A DNA stretch of 64,000 nt from Salinibaculum rarum (GCF_030505615.1 NZ_CP129992.1:1550001-1614000), one strand, 5' to 3'. Shown: positions 41,108 to 50,439, counted from the first letter of the stretch. Numbers and translations: made by a program. Notes: generated by a model not told the origin, from the sequence alone.

Positions 41108-41527
41108 TTAGGCTCTTTCTTCGGTAAGCAACGTTTCGATGTGGCCGAGTGCGCGCGCACAGACAGGTGCGTAGCCGGCCGCGACGACCGACAGTTCGAA
41201 GCCGACGCGGCAACCTTCGGGTCGCTCGTCGACGAAGTGGCCGGTCGCCGGAATCCGTGCGACCCGCCAGGTCCAGCGCCGGTCGACACACGAGGTCACC
41301 TCGAAGGGCACCCAGAGGCCGCCGGGTACCCGCACCCGCCCGGTCGTTTCACCGTCGATGACGCGACTCGACGACTCGACGGCGCGAACGGATGGGCCCC
41401 ATTCCGGCCAGCGTTCGGTGTCAGTGAGGAGTTTCCAGGCGGCGTCCGGTGACGCGTCGACCTCTCGTGCGACGACGAGGCGCCGACCGGCCGGCGTCCG
41501 TTCGAGTCCGATGTCGGTGCGACACAT
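41108..41527 (-). CDS. SRPBCC-superfamily protein
   Basis: 139 residues from the ATG at 41527. The open frame continues far upstream but into the divergent ABC transporter gene, so the longer version is rejected. It has the family's EVDASPDAAWKLLTDTERWPEWG opening (here in two parts: EVDASPDAAWKLL and DTERWPEWGPSV), a WTWRVARIPATGHFVDE strand pair and a C-terminal helix. It is similar in fold but not closely in sequence to the protein at 37.8 kb. Ligand unknown. Confidence 0.8.
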   Translation of the reverse strand: MCRTDIGLERTPAGRRLVVAREVDASPDAAWKLLTDTERWPEWGPSVRAVESSSRVIDGETTGRVRVPGGLWVPFEVTSCVDRRWTWRVARIPATGHFVDERPEGCRVGFELSVVAAGYAPVCARALGHIETLLTEERA

Positions 41528-41633
41528 ACTGTCAGGTAGTGGCGGCAGGGTAGTAACGGTGGGGTCTCGGTCCGCACAGCATCCGCCTCGTGGAGCCAAA
41601 GTATAGGTTTCTCCACTCGTAACGGGCGAGTAG

Positions 41634-42521
41634 ATGATAGAGGTCAGTGACCTCCGCAAGGAATACGGCGACTTCGCCGCTGTCGAGGGAAGCACGTTCT
41701 CCGTCGACCAGGGCGAGGTGTTCGGCATAATCGGTCCGAACGGCGCCGGCAAGACGACGACGCTGAAGATGCTCTCCGGCCTGCTGGAACCGACTTCCGG
41801 CGAGGTGTCTGTCGCCGGCTTCGCCACTGACGACACCGAGATGCGAAAGCAACTCGGCTTCCTCCCCGAAGAGTCGCCCCTCTACGAAGAGATGACGCCC
41901 CTCTCCTATCTCAAGTTCTTCGCAGACCTCTACGACGTACCGAGCGACACCGCTCAGCGTCGCATCCACGACACGCTCGACGAACTCGACCTCGAACACC
42001 GCAATAGACAACTCGGCGACATGTCAAAAGGAATGAAGCGAAAGGTCGCCATCGCGCGCTCGCTCATCAACGACCCCGACGTGCTCGTCTACGACGAACC
42101 CGCGTCCGGGCTGGACCCCCTGACGACGAACTACATCATCGAGTTCACCGAGCGACTGGCCAACGAGGGCAAGACCATCGTCTTCTCTGCACACAACCTC
42201 TTTCACGTCGAGTCGATCTGTGACCGTGTGGCCATCATGAACGAGGGCGAAATCGTCGCCAAGGGCGACCTCGACCAGCTCCAGGACGAGTACGGCGAGA
42301 CGGAGTATCACGTCTATACGACCGTGGAGGTCCCCGACAGCGTGCAGAAAAACGGCAATTACCGGCGCGTCGTCGCGTCGATGGACGCCGTCGAGAAAAC
42401 CCGGACTGCGGCCGAGGATGCGGGCGGACAGGTCGTCGACATCCGAACCAAAGAGTCGAGTCTGGAGGAGGTGTTCCTGAACGTCGCCGAGTCCGGACGA
42501 CGGGCGGGGTCGGAGGTCTGA
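41634..42521 (+). CDS. ABC transporter ATP-binding protein
   Basis: 295 residues. Walker A is GPNGAGKTTT, the signature is MSKGMKRK (a variant of LSGGQ), and Walker B is VLVYDEPASGLDP; the switch histidine is in FSAHN. It resembles NatA-type ATPases of ABC-2 exporters. It is the first of three genes: the next starts three bases later and the third overlaps the second. An AAAGTATAGG element about 35 bases upstream is a likely promoter. Confidence 0.95.
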   Translation: MIEVSDLRKEYGDFAAVEGSTFSVDQGEVFGIIGPNGAGKTTTLKMLSGLLEPTSGEVSVAGFATDDTEMRKQLGFLPEESPLYEEMTPLSYLKFFADLYDVPSDTAQRRIHDTLDELDLEHRNRQLGDMSKGMKRKVAIARSLINDPDVLVYDEPASGLDPLTTNYIIEFTERLANEGKTIVFSAHNLFHVESICDRVAIMNEGEIVAKGDLDQLQDEYGETEYHVYTTVEVPDSVQKNGNYRRVVASMDAVEKTRTAAEDAGGQVVDIRTKESSLEEVFLNVAESGRRAGSEV

Positions 42522-42524
42522 GGC

Positions 42525-44414
42525 GTGCGACTACGGAAACTCCTCCGCATCGCTCGCTGGGAGGTCACGAAAAACGCCGGTGGTGTCGACAAACGCACCA
42601 TCGCTATCGCTGCCCTCGCCATCGCGCTCATCGGCGTGTTCGCGCCCGTCGTCGCCGGACAGGGGGCGGTCCTCGACGAGGGGCTCTATCGGGTCAGCAT
42701 CTCCGAGGACAGCCCATACTACGACGCCGTCGCGGACGACGGGACGTTCGTCATCCGGCCCGACGCCACGACGGCCGACCTCGGTAAGTCGGTCGAACTG
42801 GTCATCGACGGCAGACGGATTGTGCGCGCAGACTCTCCCAAAGGACGGGCCGCCACAGAGGAGTTGCGGGCGACAGTCCAGCGGTACAACAGCGAACAGC
42901 TCCGCAAGGAGGGCAATCAGACCGCAGCCTTCCCTGTCTCCGTCTCGCTTGAGTATCGTGACCAGGCGAACGTCGGCAGCAGCTACGGCGTCGACACCGG
43001 CGGGACAGACGGGCAAACCGACACTCCCGACGGGACCGACGGCGGGACCGACAACACCACCAGTGACGGCCCGACCGACGGGACCGACGGGACCGACGGG
43101 ACCGACACGAACGACAGCGAAACCGCGGGAGCGCCAGACGGCAACGGCACGGGGAGCGGTCCCGGGGCTGTCGACGGTGACCCGGCCGACTCGGGTGGCG
43201 GCCTCGGTGGCTTTGGTTCGTCGCTGTCGGGTGATTCGACCAGCGTCGACTCGCCTTCACAGCTCTCGCCGCCGTTCCCCTTCGGGTCGCTCGTGCTCGC
43301 TTTCGTCTTTATCGTCCCGCTGAACTTCCTGATTCAGGCCTACGGGAGCACGATTCTCTCGGAGCGGCTGAACCGGCGCGGTGAACTGTTGCTGGTGTCG
43401 CCGGTGTCGCGGTTCGACATCATCGGCGGGAAGACACTGCCGTACTTCGTGGCAGCGATGGGAATCGAGGCGGTCATCGCCATCGGCGTCACCTACATCT
43501 CGACGGGAACGCTGGGCGGTATCGTCTCGATTGCAGCGGTCGTGCCCCTCGTCTTGCTCTTTCTCGCGTCGACGTTCATCGGCGCGATGTTCGCCCGGTC
43601 GTTCAAAGAGTTGACCTTCGTCACCGTCACCATCACCGTCGGACTGACAAGCTACGCCTTCGTGCCCGCAATCTTCACCGACGTGACGCCGATTGCGCTC
43701 ATCTCGCCGCTGACCGTCGTCGTCCGTGACTTGCAGGGCCAGGCGGTCGGCCTCTCGCAGTTCCTCTTTTCGGTGACGCCGCCGCTCCTGTCGGCGCTCG
43801 TGTTGTTCGGCCTCGGAGCCGGGCTCTACCGGGAGGAAGACATGTTCGCCCAGCGGTCGATTCCGCTGAAAGTGCTCGACGCACTCGCCGGCCGGATTCG
43901 AAAGGCTCGCGACGTCGCCTTCGTCGTCGCTATCCTCCTGCCTTTCGTCTTCGTCCTCCAGTTGCTTGCTATCGCGATTCTGTTCGCACTGGGTGAGGTT
44001 TCGATTCCGCTCATCCTCGTCGTCGTCGCCGTCGTCGAGGAGGTGGCAAAGAGCCTGCCAATCTACGCCGCCTACGCGCATCGGCGGTTCGAAGCGACGA
44101 CGGCAACGGCCCTGCTGCTCGGACTCATGAGCGGCCTCGGCTTTTTCGTCGGCGAAAAGCTCACCCACGTCGCACAACTGGTCGGCCTACCGGAACTCGA
44201 AATCGGGCAGGCTGCGCTCCAGATTACGCCGGCCGACGCCGGGATACCCATCTTGCTTGGACTGTTCTTCCTGCCGCTTGTGTTACACACGGTGACCGCG
44301 GCAATCTCGGCCGTTGGTGCGAGCCGCGGCAGACGGTCCTACGCCGTCGCGCTGGGGGCGGCGATGGTGATTCACTTCGCCTACAATTTCGTGGTGGTGA
44401 TGTCCCTTGTCTGA
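42525..44414 (+). CDS. ABC-2 permease fused to a PrsW-like membrane protease domain
   Basis: 629 residues from a GTG start. The N-terminal helix (about residues 22-42) is followed by an extracellular domain and a Thr/Asp/Gly-rich linker of about 80 residues. A set of six ABC-2 type helices comes next. The C-terminal 190 residues are another membrane domain with the PrsW motifs EEVAK (Glu505, Glu506, Lys509), GFFVGEK, HTVT (His588) and HFAYN (His617). PrsW and CPBP proteins are intramembrane metalloproteases, so this permease may carry its own protease. It belongs to an operon with an ATPase and a second permease. Confidence 0.85.
   Translation: MRLRKLLRIARWEVTKNAGGVDKRTIAIAALAIALIGVFAPVVAGQGAVLDEGLYRVSISEDSPYYDAVADDGTFVIRPDATTADLGKSVELVIDGRRIVRADSPKGRAATEELRATVQRYNSEQLRKEGNQTAAFPVSVSLEYRDQANVGSSYGVDTGGTDGQTDTPDGTDGGTDNTTSDGPTDGTDGTDGTDTNDSETAGAPDGNGTGSGPGAVDGDPADSGGGLGGFGSSLSGDSTSVDSPSQLSPPFPFGSLVLAFVFIVPLNFLIQAYGSTILSERLNRRGELLLVSPVSRFDIIGGKTLPYFVAAMGIEAVIAIGVTYISTGTLGGIVSIAAVVPLVLLFLASTFIGAMFARSFKELTFVTVTITVGLTSYAFVPAIFTDVTPIALISPLTVVVRDLQGQAVGLSQFLFSVTPPLLSALVLFGLGAGLYREEDMFAQRSIPLKVLDALAGRIRKARDVAFVVAILLPFVFVLQLLAIAILFALGEVSIPLILVVVAVVEEVAKSLPIYAAYAHRRFEATTATALLLGLMSGLGFFVGEKLTHVAQLVGLPELEIGQAALQITPADAGIPILLGLFFLPLVLHTVTAAISAVGASRGRRSYAVALGAAMVIHFAYNFVVVMSLV
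43073..43106 (+). repeat. Tandem 9-base repeat in the permease linker
   Basis: Three perfect copies of GACCGACGG (43073-43099) are followed by a fourth partial copy. They encode a repeated Thr-Asp-Gly tripeptide in the extracellular linker. Loss or gain of a unit would keep the frame, so length variation among strains is likely. Confidence 0.7.
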
Positions 44415-45492
44415 CTCCGACCGCGGCCTGTTAGGCGGCGCCAGAGCGACGATTGCACGGCGAGAGATTTCCTCGCTCTCTCGGGAGAAGACCATCGTTC
44501 TCGCCTTGCTCATCCAGTTGTTTATCGCTGCGTTTTCGTCGTTTCTCGTCGTCGGTCTCACGTCGCTGTACGACCCCAGTTCCGTCGAAGGCGAAGGCGT
44601 CCGCATCGGTGTCTCCGGCGAGTACCAGGACGAACTGGTCAGTGCCGCAGCCCAGACCGAGGGCGTCCAACCGGTGCGGTTTGACTCCCGTGAGAGCGCA
44701 CTGGAAGGGTTCAACAACGGGCAGGTCAACGCCATCGTGGCCGCAGAACGCTCGCCAGAGGCAAACGGGAGTCGCATCGCTGTGACTGCAATCGCACCCG
44801 AGGAGAACATCCGGACGACGCTTATCATCGTCCAGTTGCGCGAGATGCTGACCGAACTCGAACGCACGGAGCGCCAGCAGCGACAGGTCTACCTGGACTA
44901 CCGGCCCGTCGAACCGCCGGCTGATGCCGATTCGAGCCCGTACTTCGGGTTCACGTACACCGTGTTGATTCCGCTGCTCCTCTTTCTCCCGCCGTTTATC
45001 AGCGGCTCTATCTCCGTCGACGCCATCACGGAGGAAATCGAGCGGGGGACACTGGAGTTGCTGCGGGTGGCACCGGTGTCGCTGGTCGACATCGTCGACG
45101 GGAAGGCACTCGGGATGATTCTGCTCGCACCGCTCCAGGCGCTGCTCTGGATTGTGCTGTTGAGTTTCAACAACATCGCCGTCCAGAACGTCGTGCCACT
45201 CCTAGTGTTCGTGACGGCAATCGCGACAATCGTCGTTGCCGTCGGCACGTTGCTCGGACTGATTACCGCCCGCCGTCGGCAGGCCCAGTTGCTCTATTCG
45301 GTGCTGGTCATCCTGCTTTTCGGCGCGGCAATCGTCCTGCCGGAGCATCCGGCTACCACCGTCGCCAAACTGGCCGTCGACAGCGCGACGACCGGCACCT
45401 ACGCCCACGTCGTCGCCTTCAGCGCCGTCGCCGTCGGCGTCTACGCACTGGCGCGCCGGTATGCCGGCAGCATCGACGCCGAATCCTTCTGA
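44407..45492 (+). CDS. ABC-2 type permease
   Basis: 361 residues from a TTG start at 44407, eight bases before the previous stop codon ends. An N-terminal membrane helix is followed by an extracellular domain of about 140 residues (EGVRIGVSGEYQDELVSAAA and onward). Five or six helices follow, with the ABC-2 element TEEIERGTLELLRVAPVS. It resembles NatB-type permeases and would pair with the fused permease and the ATPase. Substrate unknown; NatAB relatives export sodium or small molecules. Confidence 0.88.
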   Translation: MSDSDRGLLGGARATIARREISSLSREKTIVLALLIQLFIAAFSSFLVVGLTSLYDPSSVEGEGVRIGVSGEYQDELVSAAAQTEGVQPVRFDSRESALEGFNNGQVNAIVAAERSPEANGSRIAVTAIAPEENIRTTLIIVQLREMLTELERTERQQRQVYLDYRPVEPPADADSSPYFGFTYTVLIPLLLFLPPFISGSISVDAITEEIERGTLELLRVAPVSLVDIVDGKALGMILLAPLQALLWIVLLSFNNIAVQNVVPLLVFVTAIATIVVAVGTLLGLITARRRQAQLLYSVLVILLFGAAIVLPEHPATTVAKLAVDSATTGTYAHVVAFSAVAVGVYALARRYAGSIDAESF

Positions 45493-45552
45493 CCGTTTCC
45501 GTCGACCATCGCCGACGGAAGCTTTTCGACGCTGCCGGTCGATTCCACCCCC

Positions 45553-46527
45553 ATGGAGTATACGACGCTTGGTCAGACTGGCATGGAGGTCAGCCGCATC
45601 TGTCTTGGCTGTATGAGCTTCGGGACGCCCGACTGGCGCGAGTGGGTCCTTGAGGAAGAGGAGAGCCACCCGGTTATCGACCGTGCCATCGACCTCGGAA
45701 TCAACTTCTTCGACACCGCGAACATGTACTCGAACGGCGAATCAGAGCGCATCCTCGGAAATGCCCTCGAAGGTAGGAGAGACGAGATGGTCGTCGCCTC
45801 GAAAGGCTACTTCCAGATGGACGACGACGACCCGAACTCGGGTGGGCTCTCGCGGAAGACGATAGAACAGGAACTCGACGCCAGCCTCGACCGCCTCGGG
45901 ATGGACACTATCGACCTCTATCAGATTCACCGCTGGGACTACGATACGCCAATCGAGCAGACGATGCGGGCGCTCGACGACGCCGTCCGTCGCGAGAAAG
46001 TCCGGTATCTCGGCGCGAGTTCGATGTGGGCCCACCAGTTTTCGGAGGCGCTTCAGACCAGCGACCGCCTCGGTCTCGACCGGTTCCTGACGATGCAAAA
46101 CCACTACAACTTGCTCTACCGAGAGGAGGAACGCGAGATGTTACCCTTGTGCGAAAAGGAAGACATCGGCGTGATTCCGTGGAGTCCGCTGGCTCGTGGC
46201 TACCTCGCGCGGCCCCACGAGGAGTTCGACGCGACAACGCGTGGAGAGTCCGACGAGTACGCGAAAGAACACCCATACTTCGAGGGCAACGGCCAGGAGA
46301 TAAACGAGCGCGTGCAGGAACTGGCCGACGAGAAGGGCGCGACGATGGCACAGATTTCGCTTTCGTGGGTCCTGCACAAAGACTGGGTCGACGCTCCCAT
46401 CGTCGGCACGACGAGCGTCGAACACCTGGAAGCGGCCGTCGAAGCGCTCGACATCTCACTCTCTGAGAGTGACATCGAGTGGCTGGAAGAACCGTATCAG
46501 CCGGTGAGTGTCAGCGGTCACGAGTAG
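45553..46527 (+). CDS. Aldo/keto reductase
   Basis: 324 residues, of the longer AKR branch that includes voltage-gated potassium channel beta-like and yeast Aad-like reductases. The catalytic tetrad is Asp54, Tyr59, Lys84 and His126 (FFDTANMY, VASKG, LYQIHRWD). It probably uses NADPH; substrate unknown. Its last 17 bases overlap the convergent lipoprotein gene. Confidence 0.92.
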   Translation: MEYTTLGQTGMEVSRICLGCMSFGTPDWREWVLEEEESHPVIDRAIDLGINFFDTANMYSNGESERILGNALEGRRDEMVVASKGYFQMDDDDPNSGGLSRKTIEQELDASLDRLGMDTIDLYQIHRWDYDTPIEQTMRALDDAVRREKVRYLGASSMWAHQFSEALQTSDRLGLDRFLTMQNHYNLLYREEEREMLPLCEKEDIGVIPWSPLARGYLARPHEEFDATTRGESDEYAKEHPYFEGNGQEINERVQELADEKGATMAQISLSWVLHKDWVDAPIVGTTSVEHLEAAVEALDISLSESDIEWLEEPYQPVSVSGHE

Positions 46528-47020
46528 TGTTGTCGGTCGGTTCGTTCTGTGATTGCGTTGCTGTGGGTTCTGTTTCGACAGTCAGCGTCGTTGCGCGGGC
46601 GACCTCCGTTTGGCCACCGTCGAGGGTAACATGTTCGAGTGTCACCGTCTCCGGACGGTTGTCGAGTCTGACGGCGCCTTCGTAGTCGATTCTGGTCCGA
46701 CATTCCTCGCACTCCCGTGACCCGGGAACTGCCGCCTCGATGACGATGGTCACTGTCCCGTCGGTTGTCCCGGACCCCGTCAGGAGTTGCCCGGTCGGCT
46801 TGGCACAGATTGCGTCGCCGACGACAGTGCCCTCGAGGGAAACGTCTCGGCCGTCAAGCGTGATGCTCCCCGAGTTTGCGACATCTGCGTCGCAGGTCCG
46901 ACGCGTGGCGCCGAGCTGGTCGAGGTCACCGACGCTGACGCCCGGTGTCTCGGTCGCCTGTCCCCCACAGCCAGCGAGGGCCGCCCCGCCGACCGTCGCG
47001 AGAAACGCCCGTCTGTCCAT
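46511..47020 (-). CDS. Tat-exported lipoprotein of unknown function
   Basis: 169 residues from the ATG at 47020. The N-terminus is a twin-arginine signal with lipobox: DRRAFLATVGGAALAGCGG, with Cys18 as the predicted lipid site. The mature part is beta-rich with one CEECRTRIDYEG motif, so it may hold a disulfide or bind metal. A Thr/Ser/Glu-rich tail closes it. Most haloarchaeal lipoproteins use the Tat route. No family is recognised. Confidence 0.8.
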   Translation of the reverse strand: MDRRAFLATVGGAALAGCGGQATETPGVSVGDLDQLGATRRTCDADVANSGSITLDGRDVSLEGTVVGDAICAKPTGQLLTGSGTTDGTVTIVIEAAVPGSRECEECRTRIDYEGAVRLDNRPETVTLEHVTLDGGQTEVARATTLTVETEPTATQSQNEPTDNTTRDR

Positions 47021-47078
47021 ACCGGTCCGTCGGCCCCGGGTCGTAAAAACGCGTGTGGCTTCGACGCGGGTACAGTGG

Positions 47079-47597
47079 CTACAGACCGCCGGTGTCTTTG
47101 ACCGACGTTGCAACGTCACTGATTGTCTCGAACTCCTCGTCGCTGTAGGCGATGACCCGTACGTCCGCTAGCGTGTCGGGGTCGTACTCGGCGACGGTTT
47201 CACAGATGATGCGCGCACCATCGTCGAGCGCGAACCCTGCGACGCCACAGCCGAGAGCCGGCAGGACGAGCGATTCGGCGCCGAGTTCGTCGGCTCGCTC
47301 CAGCGCGTTCTCGGTTGCATCGGCGATACTCGCTGCGGTCGCGTTCCCGTCGCCGTAGTGTGGCATCGCCGCGGCGTGGATGACCCATTCTGCGTCGAGT
47401 TCGTAGGCATCCGTCACGGCGACACCGCCAAGGTCGACCGGTCCCTTCGACATGGCTTCGTCGTTGATTGGTCCGTTGGCGCCCCGTCTGAGCGCGCCAG
47501 CGACACCGGACCCCATCCGGAGGCTCGTCCCGGCGGCGTTGACGAGGACGTCTGCGGACTGCTGTGCGATGTCACCCTGTACGACCGCGAAGTCCAT
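47079..47597 (-). CDS. Macro-domain (ADP-ribose-binding) protein
   Basis: 172 residues making up one macro domain: VVQGDIAQQSADVLVNAAGT at the start, GSGVAGALRRGANGPI next, and LPALGCGVAGFALDDGARII for the second loop. The domain binds ADP-ribose or O-acetyl-ADP-ribose, and many members remove the acetyl group. It is probably cytosolic. The sirtuin encoded at 36.8 kb makes this ligand. It lies upstream of the lipoprotein gene with 58 bases between. Confidence 0.92.
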   Translation of the reverse strand: MDFAVVQGDIAQQSADVLVNAAGTSLRMGSGVAGALRRGANGPINDEAMSKGPVDLGGVAVTDAYELDAEWVIHAAAMPHYGDGNATAASIADATENALERADELGAESLVLPALGCGVAGFALDDGARIICETVAEYDPDTLADVRVIAYSDEEFETISDVATSVKDTGGL

Positions 47598-47694
47598 ACG
47601 CTCGCTTGGGCGGCCACGCTCAAAATCCCATCCCCGGATAGCGCTGTGAAATCAAACCCTAGCATACTTCGGTGAGGCGGTCCCAGAGTGGCCA

Positions 47695-48279
47695 ATGGCA
47701 GCGCCCTCCGATGGACCGAGCGACGAACAGACCGACGAGCAACCAGTTGCTTCAGCGACCCAGCAGGGGACAGACGGACGTGAACAGTCGTCTGCTGACG
47801 TCTCGAAATACACGACTGACCGGCGGACGCTGACCCCGAGCGTGCAACTCATCTGGGCAGTGCGAACCCTCGTGGGAATCGCCATCCTGGGCGTGATCGC
47901 GGGGTTCGTGGCCACCCGGTTCGACGTCGACCGCGTGTTCGTCATCGGGGGCACTATCGTGCTGGCACTCATCGCGCTCGTGTGGGTTCACCTGCGCTAT
48001 CGCATCTGGTCGTACCGGGTCCGCGAAGACGCACTCTACCTGGAGCGTGGCGTCGTTACGACCGTCAAGACCGTCGCACCACACGTCCGAATCCAGCACG
48101 TCGACACCCAGCGTGGCCCGCTCGAACGGGCGCTGGGTCTCTCGACGCTCGTCGTCTACACGGCCGGGTCGCGGGGTGCAGACGTGGCAATCCCGGGCCT
48201 CCGGACGGACGTCGCGACGGACCTCCAGCGGCGAGTCAAAGAACTGGCAATCGAGTCGGAGGGTGGTGACGCGCTGTGA
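47695..48279 (+). CDS. PH-domain membrane protein (YdbS-like)
   Basis: 194 residues. A disordered Ser/Thr/Gln-rich N-terminus of about 45 residues is followed by two transmembrane helices (TLVGIAILGVIAGFVATR and VIGGTIVLALIALVWVHL) and a bacterial PH-like domain (bPH2; LYLERGVVTTVKTVAPHVRI, then the ERALGLSTLVVYTAG segment). It overlaps the next gene by four bases, and the two together correspond to the ydbS-ydbT pair of Bacillus. That pair is implicated in resistance to some antimicrobial peptides; the archaeal role is unknown. Confidence 0.86.
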   Translation: MAAPSDGPSDEQTDEQPVASATQQGTDGREQSSADVSKYTTDRRTLTPSVQLIWAVRTLVGIAILGVIAGFVATRFDVDRVFVIGGTIVLALIALVWVHLRYRIWSYRVREDALYLERGVVTTVKTVAPHVRIQHVDTQRGPLERALGLSTLVVYTAGSRGADVAIPGLRTDVATDLQRRVKELAIESEGGDAL

Positions 48280-49727
48280 AACTCGACAGGCGGACCATCC
48301 CGTACCGGATTCTCGCGAACGGGCTCCAGATTGTCGGCCTCATCATCTTCAGCGTCGTCACCTCGGCATCGAGTGGCGGCAGCATCCTGAGCAGGGTCGG
48401 CCTGGTGGCTGTCCTGGTCGTCCTCGGTATCGGTCTCGGGGTCGGATGGGAAATCGCCCGGTTTCGCCGCATCGACTACGAACTGACCGCCGACACCTTC
48501 GACCTGAACTCGGGGGTGCTCTCCCGGCGCGAGCGGGAGATTCCCTATCACCGCATCCAGAACGTCGACATCGGCCAGAACATCGTCCAGCGTGCCTTCG
48601 GTATCGCGGAAGTGAGCCTCGAAACAGCCGGCGGTGGTTCGACGGAAGCCCAGTTGCGATACGTCAGCCGCGAAGAGGCAGACCGCTTGCAGGACGAACT
48701 CAGCCGGCGCAAACGGGGGGCCGACGCGACCGCAGAGGGTGAGAGCGAAGCCACAGCAGAGGTCGGGGAGACACTGTTCGAACTCAGCGACCGCGAACAC
48801 CTCGTTCTCGGGATGGTGTCTGCGGACTTCCGGTTTCTGGGTGCGCTGTCAGTTCTCGCCCCGATTCTCGCGCCCCAGTTGGCTGGCGCAATCGCGCCCG
48901 AGGCCGACCTCCTGTTGCTCTTTGGCCCGGCTATCGCGCTGGCCGGCCTCGTCGCGTTCTGGGTCCTGAGTGGCTTCCTGCAGATTCTGCGCTACTACGA
49001 TTTCGAGTTGACCCGCCGCGGCGACGAACTGCGCTACGAACGCGGGTTGCTCCAGCGGTACAACGGGACTGTCCCACTCTCGAAAATCCAGACCGTCTCG
49101 GTACAGGAGAACGTCCTCGCGCGACTCCTGGGATATGCGTCGGTCGTCATCCAGACGGCCGGCTACGCCCCCGGACAGGACGGGTCGCAAGTCGAGTCCG
49201 CGGTCCCGATAGCCAAGCGCGACCGCGCGTTCTCGCTTGCTCGCGCCGTCGAACCCTTTGGCGAGGTCACCTTCGAGCGCCCTCCGACGCGAGCACGAAC
49301 GCGCTACGCTGCCCGATACACCATCGGTCTCGCCGTCCTCGTCGGGGTATTGTGGCTGGTAAACGCCATCACTGGGCTGTTGCCGCTGTGGTATACACCG
49401 CTGGTCGCGCTCGTCCTCGTACCGGTCGCCGCCCACCTCAAGTGGAAACACCTGGGATACTACACCGACGGTGAGCACGTCGTCACCAGACGCGGGTTCT
49501 GGCGCCGACAGACTATCGTCGTCCCCTACGACCGCGTTCAGGTCGTGTTCAGCAGCCAGACCGTCTTCCAGCGTCGCCGTCGGCTCGGAACGCTCACCAT
49601 CGACACGGCCGGCGGTGGTGGGTTCGCGAGCGGCGACGCCGTCGCACTGGACATCGACAAAACCGTCGCGGAGTCGCTCCGAGAAGATGTCGCCGGGAAC
49701 CTCCAGCGAGCGCTGCGGACCCAGTAG
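48276..49727 (+). CDS. PH-domain membrane protein (YdbT-like)
   Basis: 483 residues from a GTG start overlapping the previous stop. It contains three bPH2-type repeats, each with a V/I-P-[YL]-x-[RK]-[IV]-Q core: IPYHRIQNVDIGQN, VPLSKIQTVSVQEN and VPYDRVQVVFSSQ. Pairs of membrane helices lie before each repeat. It is the partner of the preceding protein. A T-rich tract after the stop (49731-49735) may be a terminator. Confidence 0.88.
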   Translation: MKLDRRTIPYRILANGLQIVGLIIFSVVTSASSGGSILSRVGLVAVLVVLGIGLGVGWEIARFRRIDYELTADTFDLNSGVLSRREREIPYHRIQNVDIGQNIVQRAFGIAEVSLETAGGGSTEAQLRYVSREEADRLQDELSRRKRGADATAEGESEATAEVGETLFELSDREHLVLGMVSADFRFLGALSVLAPILAPQLAGAIAPEADLLLLFGPAIALAGLVAFWVLSGFLQILRYYDFELTRRGDELRYERGLLQRYNGTVPLSKIQTVSVQENVLARLLGYASVVIQTAGYAPGQDGSQVESAVPIAKRDRAFSLARAVEPFGEVTFERPPTRARTRYAARYTIGLAVLVGVLWLVNAITGLLPLWYTPLVALVLVPVAAHLKWKHLGYYTDGEHVVTRRGFWRRQTIVVPYDRVQVVFSSQTVFQRRRRLGTLTIDTAGGGGFASGDAVALDIDKTVAESLREDVAGNLQRALRTQ

Positions 49728-49735
49728 TTCTTTTT
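49728..49735 (+). terminator. Possible T-rich terminator after the PH-domain pair
   Basis: TTCTTTTT follows the stop codon directly. It resembles the poly-T signals that can end archaeal transcription; no hairpin is present. Confidence 0.35.
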
Positions 49736-49782
49736 CGGTGTCGGCGATACTGTTTTCCCGCTGTGGGGTGCCGTGGTGAGGT

Positions 49783-50412
49783 ATGGACAGCGGTAACAGC
49801 GCACTCCGTGGGGCCGGCCTGGTCGCAGTCGTGCTGACGATGGGGACAATTCTGGTAGCGACGGTCGTCTCACCGGCGTTCGCGTGGCGTCAAAATGCGC
49901 TTTCGAATCTCGGCGTGGTTGAGACAGCGGCGGGGACAGGCCTCACCGTGGTCCTGTTCAACGGCGGGTTGATACTCGGTGGCGTTGTCGGGCTCGCCTT
50001 TGCCGTCGCGCTGACCCGCTCCGCGCAGTCTCTTGCCGGCCGCGCGACTGCGCTCAGTTTCGGTCTCACCGTCGTTTTCATGGCGCTCGTCGGGGTCTTT
50101 CCGCAGGATACGGCACCGCACTTCCCCGTCGCACTTGGCTTTTACCTGCTCGTCTCGGTGACGCTGTGGCTGGACGGGCTGACCGCACTCGGAACGCACT
50201 GGCGCCAGCGTGGCCTCGTCGCGATAACATTCGGGACGGGTAATCTCGTTGGCTGGCTGGTGTGGGGCCTGACTGGCTCGCCGACGCGTGCCGGCCTCGC
50301 GATTCCCGAACTCTGGGGTGCACTGCTCTTCTCGGTGTGGACCGGCTGGGTGTCGGTCGGTCTCGTCCGTGGACGCTGGTCGGGAACGGGCCACGCTGGG
50401 GCCGGACTATAA
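49783..50412 (+). CDS. DUF998 family membrane protein
   Basis: 209 residues with about six transmembrane helices. The WRQNALSNLG motif after the first helix and the VGVFPQDTAPHFPVALGFY segment in the middle are characteristic of DUF998. Function is unknown. It is followed 27 bases later by an ABC transporter gene on the same strand, but a functional link is not evident. Confidence 0.82.
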   Translation: MDSGNSALRGAGLVAVVLTMGTILVATVVSPAFAWRQNALSNLGVVETAAGTGLTVVLFNGGLILGGVVGLAFAVALTRSAQSLAGRATALSFGLTVVFMALVGVFPQDTAPHFPVALGFYLLVSVTLWLDGLTALGTHWRQRGLVAITFGTGNLVGWLVWGLTGSPTRAGLAIPELWGALLFSVWTGWVSVGLVRGRWSGTGHAGAGL

Positions 50413-50439
50413 GACAGTGGGCGACGATACATCTCTCGA

